This document shows positions 39,947 through 51,420 of a stretch of 64,000 nucleotides of DNA, in pieces. Numbering within the stretch: position 1 is the stretch's first letter; every line of letters starts with the position of its first letter. This DNA comes from Theocolax elegans. Lineage: Eukaryota; Arthropoda; Insecta; Hymenoptera; Cerocephalidae. The stretch is from assembly GCA_026168455.1 (NCBI GenBank), contig CM047425.1:91329580-91393579 (forward strand), in the 5' to 3' direction. Below the pieces are notes generated by a model. It was given only the letters and a program-made list of their open reading frames with translations, made no database searches and was not told the origin of the DNA. Made by a program: the position numbers and the translations under genes.

Positions 39947-40356
39947 TTTAAGAATATTTGGAGTTTCTCAGTAATATTTATTATAGACAAAACAATTATG
40001 GAAAGATATTGAATATACATAACTTCAATCTTTATGCACAAAATTGCATTTCATTATTATTTAATTGTTACTTTATTCTTATTATTATTATTTATTCGTA
40101 TTATTATTATTATTATAGAGCAACGCATTAGTGGTACTATCGATTGTTTCTATTATAATAATGACGAAATCTTGAGTATTTAAATGTTGTAGAATTATAA
40201 TGTTAATATTAATAAAAATTATTGTAATCACTAGTATTGATTAAAATTGTTTCCAAAGGTATACACTGTTGAGGTTGGAGGATATTCATCGAAATGTCGC
40301 CAATTAATCATATATGGTTTGTTCATCAATATCGAGAAACTCCAAATATTCTTAAA
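39947..40356. repeat. 410-bp unit bounded by 23-nt inverted repeats
   Basis: 39947-39969 (starting TTTAAGAATATTTGG) is the exact reverse complement of 40334-40356. The interior is AT-rich with a TTA microsatellite at about 40078-40120 and no open frame. Target duplications are not evident, so whether it is a mobile element is uncertain. Confidence 0.7.
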
Positions 40357-42123
40357 TAAACTGTAATAAAAATCTGTCAATAATTTTAATTGTTTTTAAC
40401 CATAATTGTCAATTTATTGATATAGACGTTAATATTTAATTTTAAAACTGATCCCGCGTAAAACGATTTTAAAATTGCAAGTCCGTAACGCGGTAATTAT
40501 ATTTTTATAATTATTGTAAAATGAATCTGTGTTACATAATTTTATAATAATATTGCGAATTATAACATTTATAAAGTTGAACACATTGGGATTTTAGCAC
40601 CGACATGGATATTTTATTATATATTGCCATTTGTTATTCTAGTGAGATTATTTAGTATTGATAAAGCAATATTATATTATATTCCTTAACCTTTATTAAA
40701 TTACTAAATTAATACTCAAGCATTTGTTAAATAATGTACAATCTATAATAATTGAATTAAATCCATACATATGACAGCAAGGAACATATTCCACAAACGA
40801 ATATGTACACACTGTTAATACACCATGTATAACATTCGCATAAGAGAAAAATTCCTACAGGAAAATTACATGGTGAGTTATAATAGTTAATATATATTCA
40901 CTTGAACATATCTCCTTTCTAGAAGCGTATAAAATTGCAATTGCAATTAACATGTATTAAATATGTTTACAAATATAAAAATGTTTCTATAAATATCACA
41001 CGCGTTTGATGTGTACAAATTGCACTTTATATATCATGAAAACTGAGGAATTAAGATAGAAAGGTATCGTAAATATTAGTTTTGAATATATGTATCAGAT
41101 TGTAAATTAAAATGTACTTTATTCGTTTCAGTCAACGACCGTGTGCAGTGAACGAAAAAAGATAAATATAATAGCCTTACAGCCCATCATTTAGGAAACA
41201 AAACCCGTCAAAATTTGTACCACGTATATGCCAAGCAAATATACTGCATTTCAAATGTCGATAAAGCATTTAAACCCGAAATCACGTATTCCGATCGCGT
41301 TCTGGATATCATTCATTATTACTTCCCTGAAATTTACAACTTCTAAAGCAACTTACAACGGGATGGTGCATACGTTTTGGATATGCGTATCTCTCGGTGC
41401 GTCGAGTTTTGTAAGCCCGGATGGATGGGTGGTTTATGCGCTCGTCCGGTTTGCCTTCGTGTTGGTGTTTTATTTATGTTTGCACATATCTACCTAACTA
41501 CAACTATGTTTGTTCTTGAACAACATTTTTTTTGCAGATGCAATGACTGCGTGTACTCCGAATCCATAATTTGGAATTATATGATCTTTGACACAACGCA
41601 CAAAATGTAGTATGCGCATGAGTTTAATCCATTTTTTTTTCTTGTAATGATTTAATTATGCATCATTTCAAATTGTTTCTTTATCATTAAAAAGCTTATT
41701 TTTAAGTATTATTCATTCATTACTTAACCACCTACTTGCAACTATTATTTTTGATCCTAAGGATAGAGGCAGCCTTGTAATTTAACTTCACCATTAGCTT
41801 AAAATTTTGTATGTGAAACTAGAGAATTGTAAGGAAGTTGAGTTTAACCCGATAAAACTTTTACGTTTACGTTTAAAGTACATTGTCTTATTTTATTTAC
41901 GGAGCTATGAAATCTTTGCAGATTTATTCCCTATAAATATATTGCCTTTTTATAACAAGGTTTTGTTTTTAACAATCAACTATTGCAAATTGTTCGCTTA
42001 AAATAATCGTTTATTGTTCGAGTTATACATACATATACACTTTTGACGAATAAGGTTCTAGTAATATTCTAGTTGATTTTATCGACTTGTCAAACACACG
42101 CATACGCACACGAACGCATATAC
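40357..42123. other. AT-rich DNA with a GC-richer patch at 41.1-41.5 kb
   Basis: At 41130 a good acceptor-like TTCGTTTCAG precedes GC-richer sequence containing an 89-codon hydrophobic frame (41228-41497). No domain is recognisable and no donor is convincing, so no exon is called. Confidence 0.35.
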
Positions 42124-42125
42124 GT

Positions 42126-42735
42126 ACACTGAGAGAAGTAATTCTTTGTCTCAAATACACGTATGTATTTGGAAATTAGAAAACTATTTCTTTGCTCGAA
42201 AGTCATATTTCTTAATAGTTAAGAAATGATGATTTGAATGATCAGTCGATACATCCGCATAGGCGCTTTATAGAAAAAGAGAGGTTACGAGAACTTTTGG
42301 AGTTTACGCAAGATAGAGTAAAGAGTATACCGATACGCGGAGTTCGTCAAATGCATGCACGATTGTAAACAATACTCTCCGATCCTTCACTTTTTCTTTT
42401 TCTTAACTGCGTTAAAATAAAAACAAATATAGTGTTGTCGTTCCGCGAACGGACGATCAATGCGTATTATATTAATGTATTATCTTTTAGGAAAACGTAT
42501 CTATATTATATATTTCTTTAATAATTCTTAGTATCTTTTATTTATTATTGTTAAGTAATTAATTTACTAGATCTATTCGAAAATATAAGTATACAATCTG
42601 ACACAGTCGGATTTCGTACAAACAAAGAATCCATGACTTAACTATAAAGAAATATTCATTTAATTGAAAATCAAATCCCTGTGTATTTGTATTAAATGCA
42701 CCGGATTTGAATTAAAGAATTACTTCTCTCAGTGT
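42126..42735. mobile_element. Tc1/mariner-like non-autonomous element
   Basis: Inverted termini of 24 nt match exactly at 42124-42147 and 42714-42737. The shared sequence starts GTACACTGAGAGAAG, so both ends read TA then CACTGAG, fitting a TA target duplication with CACTG termini as in Tc1/mariner-type elements. The interior of about 560 bp has no transposase frame, so it is non-autonomous or decayed. Confidence 0.75.
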
Positions 42736-42737
42736 AC

Positions 42738-45700
42738 ACACATGTTTATTCATTATGACATATGAACAGCTCATTTTCGTATGTTGTAAAACTGTAAATA
42801 TTATATATGTATTTTTAACTTACTTATATGGAAGAATGAACATTTATTAATTGATTTTGCCATTGTCGTAAAAGCTTGCTCTTTTGGTATTTTAATTCAT
42901 GTTTTTTTTTCTTCTTTAAGCTTATTGGCTTGTCGCATAAGCAGCCTCAAAGTTTAAAATGAGTTTTTCTCTTTCAAGTGTAATAATTCAGCTCTCTACA
43001 AAATCTTGAAAAAGCAATACAAAATTGAAATTATGTATAATGGAGGGGTTCGCAAGTCTTTTAAATATTATTTTGAGTATATACAATAATTTGACTTTAT
43101 TTGTTGACATAACAAAGTAAAAAATATCAGGATCAAAGAAAGGAAATTATATTGTTGTCTAATATGGTGAAAATAAGATTATGCGTGAAACTTTTTATAT
43201 GTACTTACTTTTTCACGTAATACGCGTTAAAATTAGATGATGCGTTGGTGGTTAAAAATAAAAATATTATTTCTTTATTTTTCTTTTGGATGTTACCGAA
43301 TATACAATAACAAAAATACGTGCCTTCATTTTATAATAATTTAGTAATAACATTTTTATTTTTAAGTAGACTAATAATTTTTGGTAAATTGTTTACGGTT
43401 ATAAAATGGCATTAAGATATAACTGTTGATGCGATGTGATAGATTACAAATTACGAATATATACCTTCAGAAACGTGCACCTCAAAAATTGGAGAAATTT
43501 AGTATATGATATGTCTTAATGACAGGATAGAAGAAGCTTACAGAACTAATTTTTCGAAATTATTAATAAGTAATAACTCTGTTCTGTATTATTCTAGACT
43601 TGTGATTACTCTTGTTTTATATTTCGTGTTATTATATATTTACGTAAATAGTCCTAATTTATTTATTCATTCAATCTATTGATTAATGTTAATTTAAGGA
43701 ACTGTTAATAAGATTAAGGTATAATCATTATAATAATACAGCTTCTGTGTATATAAAAATGTAATTTCATTCCTATAATTACTCTTATTTTCATTATTAG
43801 TACGACGACTCAGTAATGCTACGATTAAAATTTCATGTTAAATATTGTACGTATTGATACTAGTAGCAATAAAGTAAAATATTATTGTTATTCATAAGTT
43901 TTATAAATAAAACCTATGATTAATTATGTACCTTCAGATGTATTAATTTTTATATTTTAAGATATCAAAGTATAGCCTGAAGAGGATGACGAAAAATCAT
44001 CAAAATGTCGACATTTATATTTTTGGGCATTGGGCATAAAATCGAGGTTTGCTAGTAGTCTCAAATAAAAAATATTGACCAAATTTATAGATGATTTTTA
44101 AAGCAAATAAGAAAGCGCTACAGAGAGATTTTTGAAAGAATCGTTTTAATTGTTAATTCCCGACTTGATAGTCATACTAATTTTTGGATATAACATCTTT
44201 TATGTACAATAGATTTTTGTTACTCAACACGGTAAAAAAACAATTTACTGCAGTATCCAATACCATTTAGTTAAAACTAACAAATTATATTCGTAAAAAA
44301 GTATTTGGTTAGATTAGGCAGATTTTACGTACTTTGATTGGGTAGTTATATATATTAAGTAGAATTCGATGACAAATTAAAATTTTACTTAAGAGTGTTT
44401 CTTGACGTGTCAATGCCTTCTAGTCCGAGAAACATTTTCTTTATAATATTTAGCTTTTTTATCACAGATAGATCCAAGAAAGCTAAGTTTTCCCACGTGT
44501 AAAATGATTAAAAGAGTTTTTTGAATATGTTTTTGGATGACAATATGAAAATTAAAGGTATGTTTGTAGAGAAAAAGTGATACTGCAGCGGACAGTCGTC
44601 TGCTATTCGTCACAGCGAAATCAGATTTTCTCTGCAAAATATACCTTCTATTTTTCATGTTACTAACAAAAGGAAGTGTTAGATAAATATTTAATACTAT
44701 TTTACTCGTGGGAGAACTTAGTTTCCTCTAATCTGACTCTCTTAAATAAACTAAATATAAAGAAAATTATTCTCAAACTCGGGGGCGCTGACGCTCTATA
44801 GAGCACTTTTATTGTTTAAGAGGATGTCAGAGTCTATACAAAACTACACGATATATTGCCGACATATTCGTACTTTTCGTTATTTATTTACAATTTTTGA
44901 TATTTTCTAATTATTTTTATCAAATGTACGATAATTATATAAAAAAGCAATAATTATGTAAAAATCAAAAGCAAATTTCAATGACGAAATATGTAATATA
45001 GGAATCTGCAATTAGCTGCGACATATTGACATTTATTTATCATATCATAATATTACTAGTACTCTTTTGAATAATATTAAAAAGATATTCGAAACAACAT
45101 TAGTAAAATAAATAGATGACGAACAAATGAGTATCAAGTTTTCTCATTGCTTAAAATCCAGAGACCATTTTTTGATTAATTAACTTGGCTGTCGCAATTT
45201 TTTTTTCTTCATAATATAATTACATATAATTATTGTTTTTAAAGAAATATCCTCATAAATGTTGTTCAATCCAAATTTGTTTGTAATCAATCTTGTAACT
45301 GTAGAATTTTTGCTTTAAATTCTTAAAATCTCATTTAAAATAGTTTGAATCATCAATATTAAAAAGCACAGTCTTCAATAGGTACTTTAAGTCGACGACA
45401 AGAATCAATACAACCTTCCACATAAAAACCACGTGAACAAAGTCTCCCTGCAGTTATATAAAATGAAACACCCTTTTTAATAAAAACTGAGCAAAGCACT
45501 ACTGAACTGGTACATCAAAACGCGGTAGAGAATATTCCTCTTCATCGAATGTAGTATCAAAGATTAAAAAACGAAAAGGACATAGCAAATATTTGACTTA
45601 AAAAAAAAGAGTTAATCTCTGCATGCAATTTTTTTTGGTATTGAATTTTTTTTTACTTTTACCCTGAAGATCGTAAAACAAACATATCGAGAAAAAAAAC

Positions 45701-48700
45701 GAGCGAAGAATATAAAAAAAAAACTTGCGGTCCTTCTGCATACGCGTATTTAACGCGAACGAATCCTGTATAATCCTGGCGAGGGTGTCGAGTTGGAAAT
45801 AATCGGTCGATCCAGGGCAGTTCCGTCTTTTTTTTTCTCGTGTGACCGCAGTTTCGAGCTTTTTTTATCACCTCCATTGTTTTTGCTTGGAAAAATGTGT
45901 CCGGTGCTTTTTCGCGGCGGATGTTCAATGAAACGCGCTATCTTGTGCAAAATTTTCGGAAAATCCTGGGGGTTTTCTTTTGTTTAGTATGCCTACCTCT
46001 GCATATATACACACCCATCGTTTGTCCAGCGAATGCGGAATCGATAGTCCATGGTTGAGAATACGCTGGAAATAAATGTTCTTTTAAGCATCGAATGTTT
46101 CGTTTTAACGTCCGCTCTATATATATATTGTTGGAATGTAATCGATGCATTTAATTTTATCGAGAACCGGTAGATTTTCCGATTTTAATTGCCGCGGGGG
46201 TATTTTAAATGAATAGGACGTGTTTAATGGAATTTTAACTCTGTCACGTAAGGAGAATAAGATAAATTATTATACAAAATGACAATGAATTTACCGATTT
46301 TGGTATAGTAATTATTTATTTAATTTCTCGTTGTGTTCAAAATAGTTAAATAATCACTTACGAGAAAAGGATTTCTAGATTCAATTACTCGAACTGTTTA
46401 ATATAATTAAGTAACCTTATTAAATTTGGAGCTAAAGCTTTACGATGAACTTTACTAAGAACTACCTTTTTATCTTTAAGTATAGTAATCATATGTATAT
46501 ATATATATATATATAGATATCAAAAAAATTTTCCTTTAATTAAACAGATATTAATTTTTTCTTTTTAATTTATAATAATCTTTGTCTATTTTCATTTCTT
46601 GGACACCCATTGGAGGAAACTCCGCGACAGGGGTTCGCTTTTCTGAGCAACAGAATCGTATCCTGCAGTTTCATTAAAATCCGTGATTCACAGTGAAGGT
46701 CTTTCCCTTGTGATATCACAATTATATATGAATGTTTGAATACTTCAAATATTACCTTGCATAAACTAATTGGTATTCACAATCATATTATGATGTATAT
46801 TATTTTTATTATAAATATTTTAATAATAAAACGTAATTTAATTAGAAAATTTTGATGTAAAATGCGCTGGAAAAAGTTATTTACATTACGAGTATATTAA
46901 GCATTAATTTATACATAGAAATTCAATATAATACAACCAATAAAATATTGTTAATGTTTATATGTTTAATGGTGCGCATTGTAAATTTTTATGGTACACC
47001 AAGCTAAAATTCTATACTTTTTGAATTTTATATTTACATTCAAAAGTTAAAAATAAAAAGAGATATTGATCATTCAGATTTATCCAGACATATCCAATCC
47101 ATTTACATAAACCATTATTTTGAATGCATTATTTTAATATTCACGGTATGGTGCTTACGTATAAAATTTGGTACAAAAAATAGATTTAATGTGATATTTA
47201 AATTAAATGTATTACCTTGGAATAATTTAATAGTAATTTTTGTACACAAATATAAAATTTTGATTATAATATAAAATTTTAATAAATTTTGATTATGTTA
47301 AATATTTTAATATCGAAAAAACGTGTACCTTTTATAATTAATTAATGATTTAACTTATAATCACGATTTATTTATTTAAAGTTTATTTTTTATAGCAGGG
47401 CAAATTTTTATTTATATAGAAAAGCTGGAAGTAAAAAGTTTATTAAAACACTAATGCTCGACGAAATATTATCATGAAAATAAGTAGAAAAAGTTTGTAG
47501 GACTCAAATCTATATAGCTATAGATACCATTTACATATAAATTTTAATCTGGTTCCTTTGTTTACAAGTAGTTGAATCTGAAAAAAAACAGATTTTATTT
47601 TTTATTAAAATAATGAGATAATTCGATCCAACAAAAAATTCTATGTATATTAACATATCATATTTCTTTTTCGATATTCGCATATTCAAATTTCGCGAAG
47701 TAAAATTTTGTTTAAAACTACAATTTTCCACTTGTGTAACTTTTATTATACTTTCTCCACTTTCTTTCGCTCTTCATATACTCGGTTTATACGACCAGCG
47801 TTCTTAATGATTTTATATTTTTCTTTTGGTTTTAATTGTTTCATTAGTTTATTCTTTAACCGATAATCATATATACATTATATATGCACTATACATTTAA
47901 CAGCATTGATTTAATATGTGCAGTGTATATTAAACTACATGTAATATCAATAAATTTTGTAATTAAGGTTATTTTGAGTACTCGTGATTTTTTTAAGTGT
48001 GTATACATATTTAAAAAGTACATTTTTTAAGCATCGATATACTCTTTTAAAAAATGGTTAATCCAACTAAATATTCTACTTTGTATCAACTTTACAGCAA
48101 CAAAAACAGTAATTAAATCCAACAATGAAATGCATTTAGACGTTGACATTATGCATCCTTTATAATGTTATTCTCGACTATAAGTGCTTCACACGAAGGA
48201 GTGCATGTGCATAATTTATTAACGTGATCTTAGTTAAGTGATGTTAAATTAGACTATTCTTGTATTTGAATTAAATCCACAATTTCATATTTTCTTAAAC
48301 TATCACAAAGGGTAAATGCATAATTGTACATAGAGAAAATGTTATACATTGAACTTCTACTCTTAATTATTAGTTTGTGTAATATATTTTAGTTTTAAAA
48401 TTTCGAAGAATCAGAATGTAATAATTTTTATTAATTAAATCGATTATATAAATTAAATTTATTAATAATTAACGAATAGCACAGTTATATATACGTAGTG
48501 TATTTCTATATGCTTACTAAAATAGAGATTCCCCGTTATTCCAGTTATATAAATTTTTATTTATACTTACACGTTAAATTTATTACTGCGAAATGAAAGT
48601 TAGATTATTTTTGTCTTATTTGCGTTGAACAATACATATTTATATTATCATATTTAGAATGTTTAAAAATATATTATAATGTACATTTTGTAACAATTAA

Positions 48701-49740
48701 AATTTCATTACATGTACGTGTAGCGGGTTGTACACTCACCAACATATTCTGTAATGTTAACAAGATTTGCTTTACTTCTATAAATCGCGTTTAGCGAGTC
48801 CGTACTTCAAAATAAGCTTAATCGCAGAGGAAGCTTTCTTTACACAAAGTTCAAAATTTGAAGCTACTTGCGGGCCTTGTGCAGAAAGGTGGTATTCCCA
48901 TTACGATTAACTTTAAAATTTAATAACAAAGTCTATTTTGTTAATATAAAATATGTAATAATGATAAAGTTGTTTCAATCTTTTAACCCCCAAAAAGGAG
49001 GAAGAAGAAAATGAATTTCAAACACGTATCTATCATTATAATTCTATCATAAAAACTTGATTTCATTTTATTTTTAAACTCTTTAAATTAAATTGAGATT
49101 GAAACACTTCATATATTTCACTTGAAACAAAAAACCAGTTCTCCGCTGTATAGTCCATTAATAAAAGTGTTCCAAACCGAATATATAATAAAGTATGACA
49201 AAAAAAGTAAAAAAAAAAGGAGTCAAGAGACGCGTCCACTCACCGGTACAAGTATTTGATATACCCGCGCATTAATAAACATGGTAACATTAAATTATCA
49301 GTAAAGGATAATTTCAGCTTACACTGTCTTCATTAAAACTATTTGAACTCGTGTCCATCTATAAAACATTCATAAACGTTCTCAACTTTTGTACGTTCAT
49401 TAGACTTTTTCAAAAGCATTTTATCTTTAATGAAATTTCTTTTTTTTTATTATAAAGAGCACAACACGAGCAATTTAATATGTAATAAAATTAAATATGT
49501 GTTTAATAAATATACCTTGAAAATATATATGTATCGCGTACTAAAATACACTTGTCTAGATTTGATTAAAATTGGTTACCATAAAGATCGAAAAAAAGTT
49601 TGACGGTGCAAAAGGCACTTTCAAACTATAAACAATTGATTGCGTTGTTAACAATTGACGTGCAATATGCATTCAGTTTTAAAAATTACTTTGTCAGGAG
49701 TGTATAACAATTTGCGCTCGAAATGTAGAAAAATGGGCGT
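42738..49740. other. AT-rich intergenic DNA
   Basis: Seven kb with a CpG-richer patch at about 45650-46040, a TA run at about 46496-46515 and small GC-richer blocks at 46600-46720 and 48780-48910. No gene, RNA gene or intact element recognised. Confidence 0.45.
43971..44020 (+). repeat. Possible Penelope-type hammerhead motif remnant
   Basis: CTGAAGA at 43977-43983 matches the hammerhead core CUGANGA. It is followed by GATGA paired with TCATC across a 7-nt loop, then AAAATGTCG where an intact core would read GAAA. A related stretch CATCGAAATGTCG lies at 40287-40299. Hammerhead motifs of this form are known from Penelope-like retroelements. With one core change the ribozyme is probably inactive. 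Confidence 0.3.
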
Positions 49741-50319
49741 TTAGATGATAAATTGGCTGAATTAAGCAAGCCCTTTTACGCCTGAGGAGTATAATATGTA
49801 TAATATAGGTCGAAGGATGCGTAAAAAACGATTTTACGAATAATATTTTTTGCATATAAATTTTTAACATCTTCGGAGGCGTGAAATCGCATTTTACACC
49901 CGCAGCTTTCGAGTAAATACGAATAGTTTTTATTAGACGGACGTAACGTATAGAACTTTACGCCCGGGACGTGACTGTTGGGCACGAGGGACAGTGAATG
50001 TGACACATGTAAATTCTTACGTCCGAGTACCGAGGGTAACTTTGCGATGCCGTATATAAGCGTGAAATTCGTCATTTTGACTTATTTTGAAAAGTAATGA
50101 TAAAAAAGAAAAGACAACAATTGTACATATAGTTTTGATTGGGGCACGTGTATAGACCTACAAGTAAACAATACATAAGAACTCCTAAAATTAATAGTTG
50201 CCGCAAAGCCAACTAAGACGAAAATTAAATTCCCAGGGACAGAACCTCTAATCCAGGTAGATGCAAACAATCCGAAACATTCAAATTCTAGTGGAGTATC
50301 CCGCAAGCCCATCCCTTAA
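49741..50319. other. GC-elevated stretch with repeated TTACGCCCG-like motifs
   Basis: Degenerate forms of TTACGYCCG recur near 49775, 49894, 49958 and 50015 on the plus strand and in reverse form near 49877 and 49940. Two minus-strand open frames (49776-50075 and 50082-50312) cover it, without recognisable domains. It could be a decayed repeat or the upstream part of the 50.3 kb island. Confidence 0.3.
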
Positions 50320-51420
50320 TTCACCTGTGAGTGCACAAAATAGGTAATGTAAAAAGGAGAACGAAAAAAGGAGAGGAAAAAGAAGAAGAAAAAGAAGAAG
50401 AAGGAGGTGGATGAGGTAGAGACGGAGGAGGAGAAGTAGGAGGAGGAGGAGGAGGAGGAGGAGAAGGAAGAGGAGAAGAAAAAAAGAGAAAGGATAAAAG
50501 TCGAAGAGAGGTCTATAAGGAAAGAAAAAAGAAAAGGCTCGAGGCCTCGATCGTTCCGCTAATAAGGTTCATTCCCGATACGCGAACGGGGAGAATAATT
50601 ATGAGCTTGCGCACAACGCCGGGTAGCCCGAGAGTAGGGGGTGGGCTGAAATAAAGCCGGGGGTTGCGAGATCCTCCCTCTCATCCCGGCACCGCCGGAG
50701 AGAGCCTGGCCAGTATACGCCGCGCGTTCAAAGACGACCGTATCCACGCGTGTGCGGAAGTACCACTCCATCCGTTCGGTTAACTTTTTTTTTTCCTTCA
50801 ATTTTTATATATATATATATATTTTTTTTTACGGTGCGACGACGTAAGAAGAAAAATTCTAAGCTTACCGGCGCGACTCAATCGCCTTACATCTTTCGCC
50901 CGAGGCATGCGCCCTACAAATTTCGGGATTGATGTATCGCAGAGCGCAGGTACAAATGCTTGTATTTACATAACACGATACACGTTTGTATGTGACTCTC
51001 TTTCTCTCCCTCTCTCTTTCTATATATACATATATACTCGTCTTGAACTACGGTGATTTTCAAATCTCGAGGGAGGAGAGGGCTCTACAAGATCCCCGGG
51101 ATATCGTATATATAACGCATAGACTCGGTAGCCCTTTTCCGCCACTGCTCTTTTTCTCCTTTGCGACGTCTCTGCGCACTACCTTCCTTCCTTTTCTTTT
51201 CTTCTTTTTCCCTTTTTCTTTATTCTTTCTTAGCCTCCCTCTTTCTCTCGCTCTTGGCTTTTTCGCATGCGGCTCGCGCTTATGTACTCGTTAACCTTCC
51301 GGATATGTTTTTCTTTTTCGGAATTGTTGGTTTCCTTGCGAGAAGCAAGGGATACGGTCCTTTAATTTCGAGTTATATTTATTCGACAGAGTGATATATA
51401 TGCCGCTCTTTGTACGTTTC
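50320..51420. promoter_or_regulatory. CpG island flanked by polypurine and polypyrimidine tracts
   Basis: A nearly pure polypurine tract (about 50340-50535, with GGA repeats around 50440-50463) precedes a CpG- and GC-rich core (50555-50760). That is followed by CpG-richer sequence and a CT-rich tract on the same strand (about 51178-51260). The composition resembles insect promoter regions; a candidate downstream exon lies at 56056. Open frames here are low-complexity and not credible genes. Confidence 0.4.

Noticed and set aside
41228..41497. 89-codon hydrophobic frame downstream of a good acceptor
   Set aside because: No family resemblance and no convincing donor or partner exon; left as an unexplained patch.
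46603..46660. GC-richer block containing a GGGTTCGC word like a tRNA T-arm
   Set aside because: No cloverleaf, acceptor stem or D-arm could be drawn.
48740..48748. Nine-nt minus-strand microexon flanked by ATTACAG and GTGAGT
   Set aside because: Splice-like sites this close are expected by chance in this much sequence, and no host gene is visible.
50082..50312. 76-codon minus-strand frame
   Set aside because: No domain or splice support; next to repeated motifs and an island, so probably chance.
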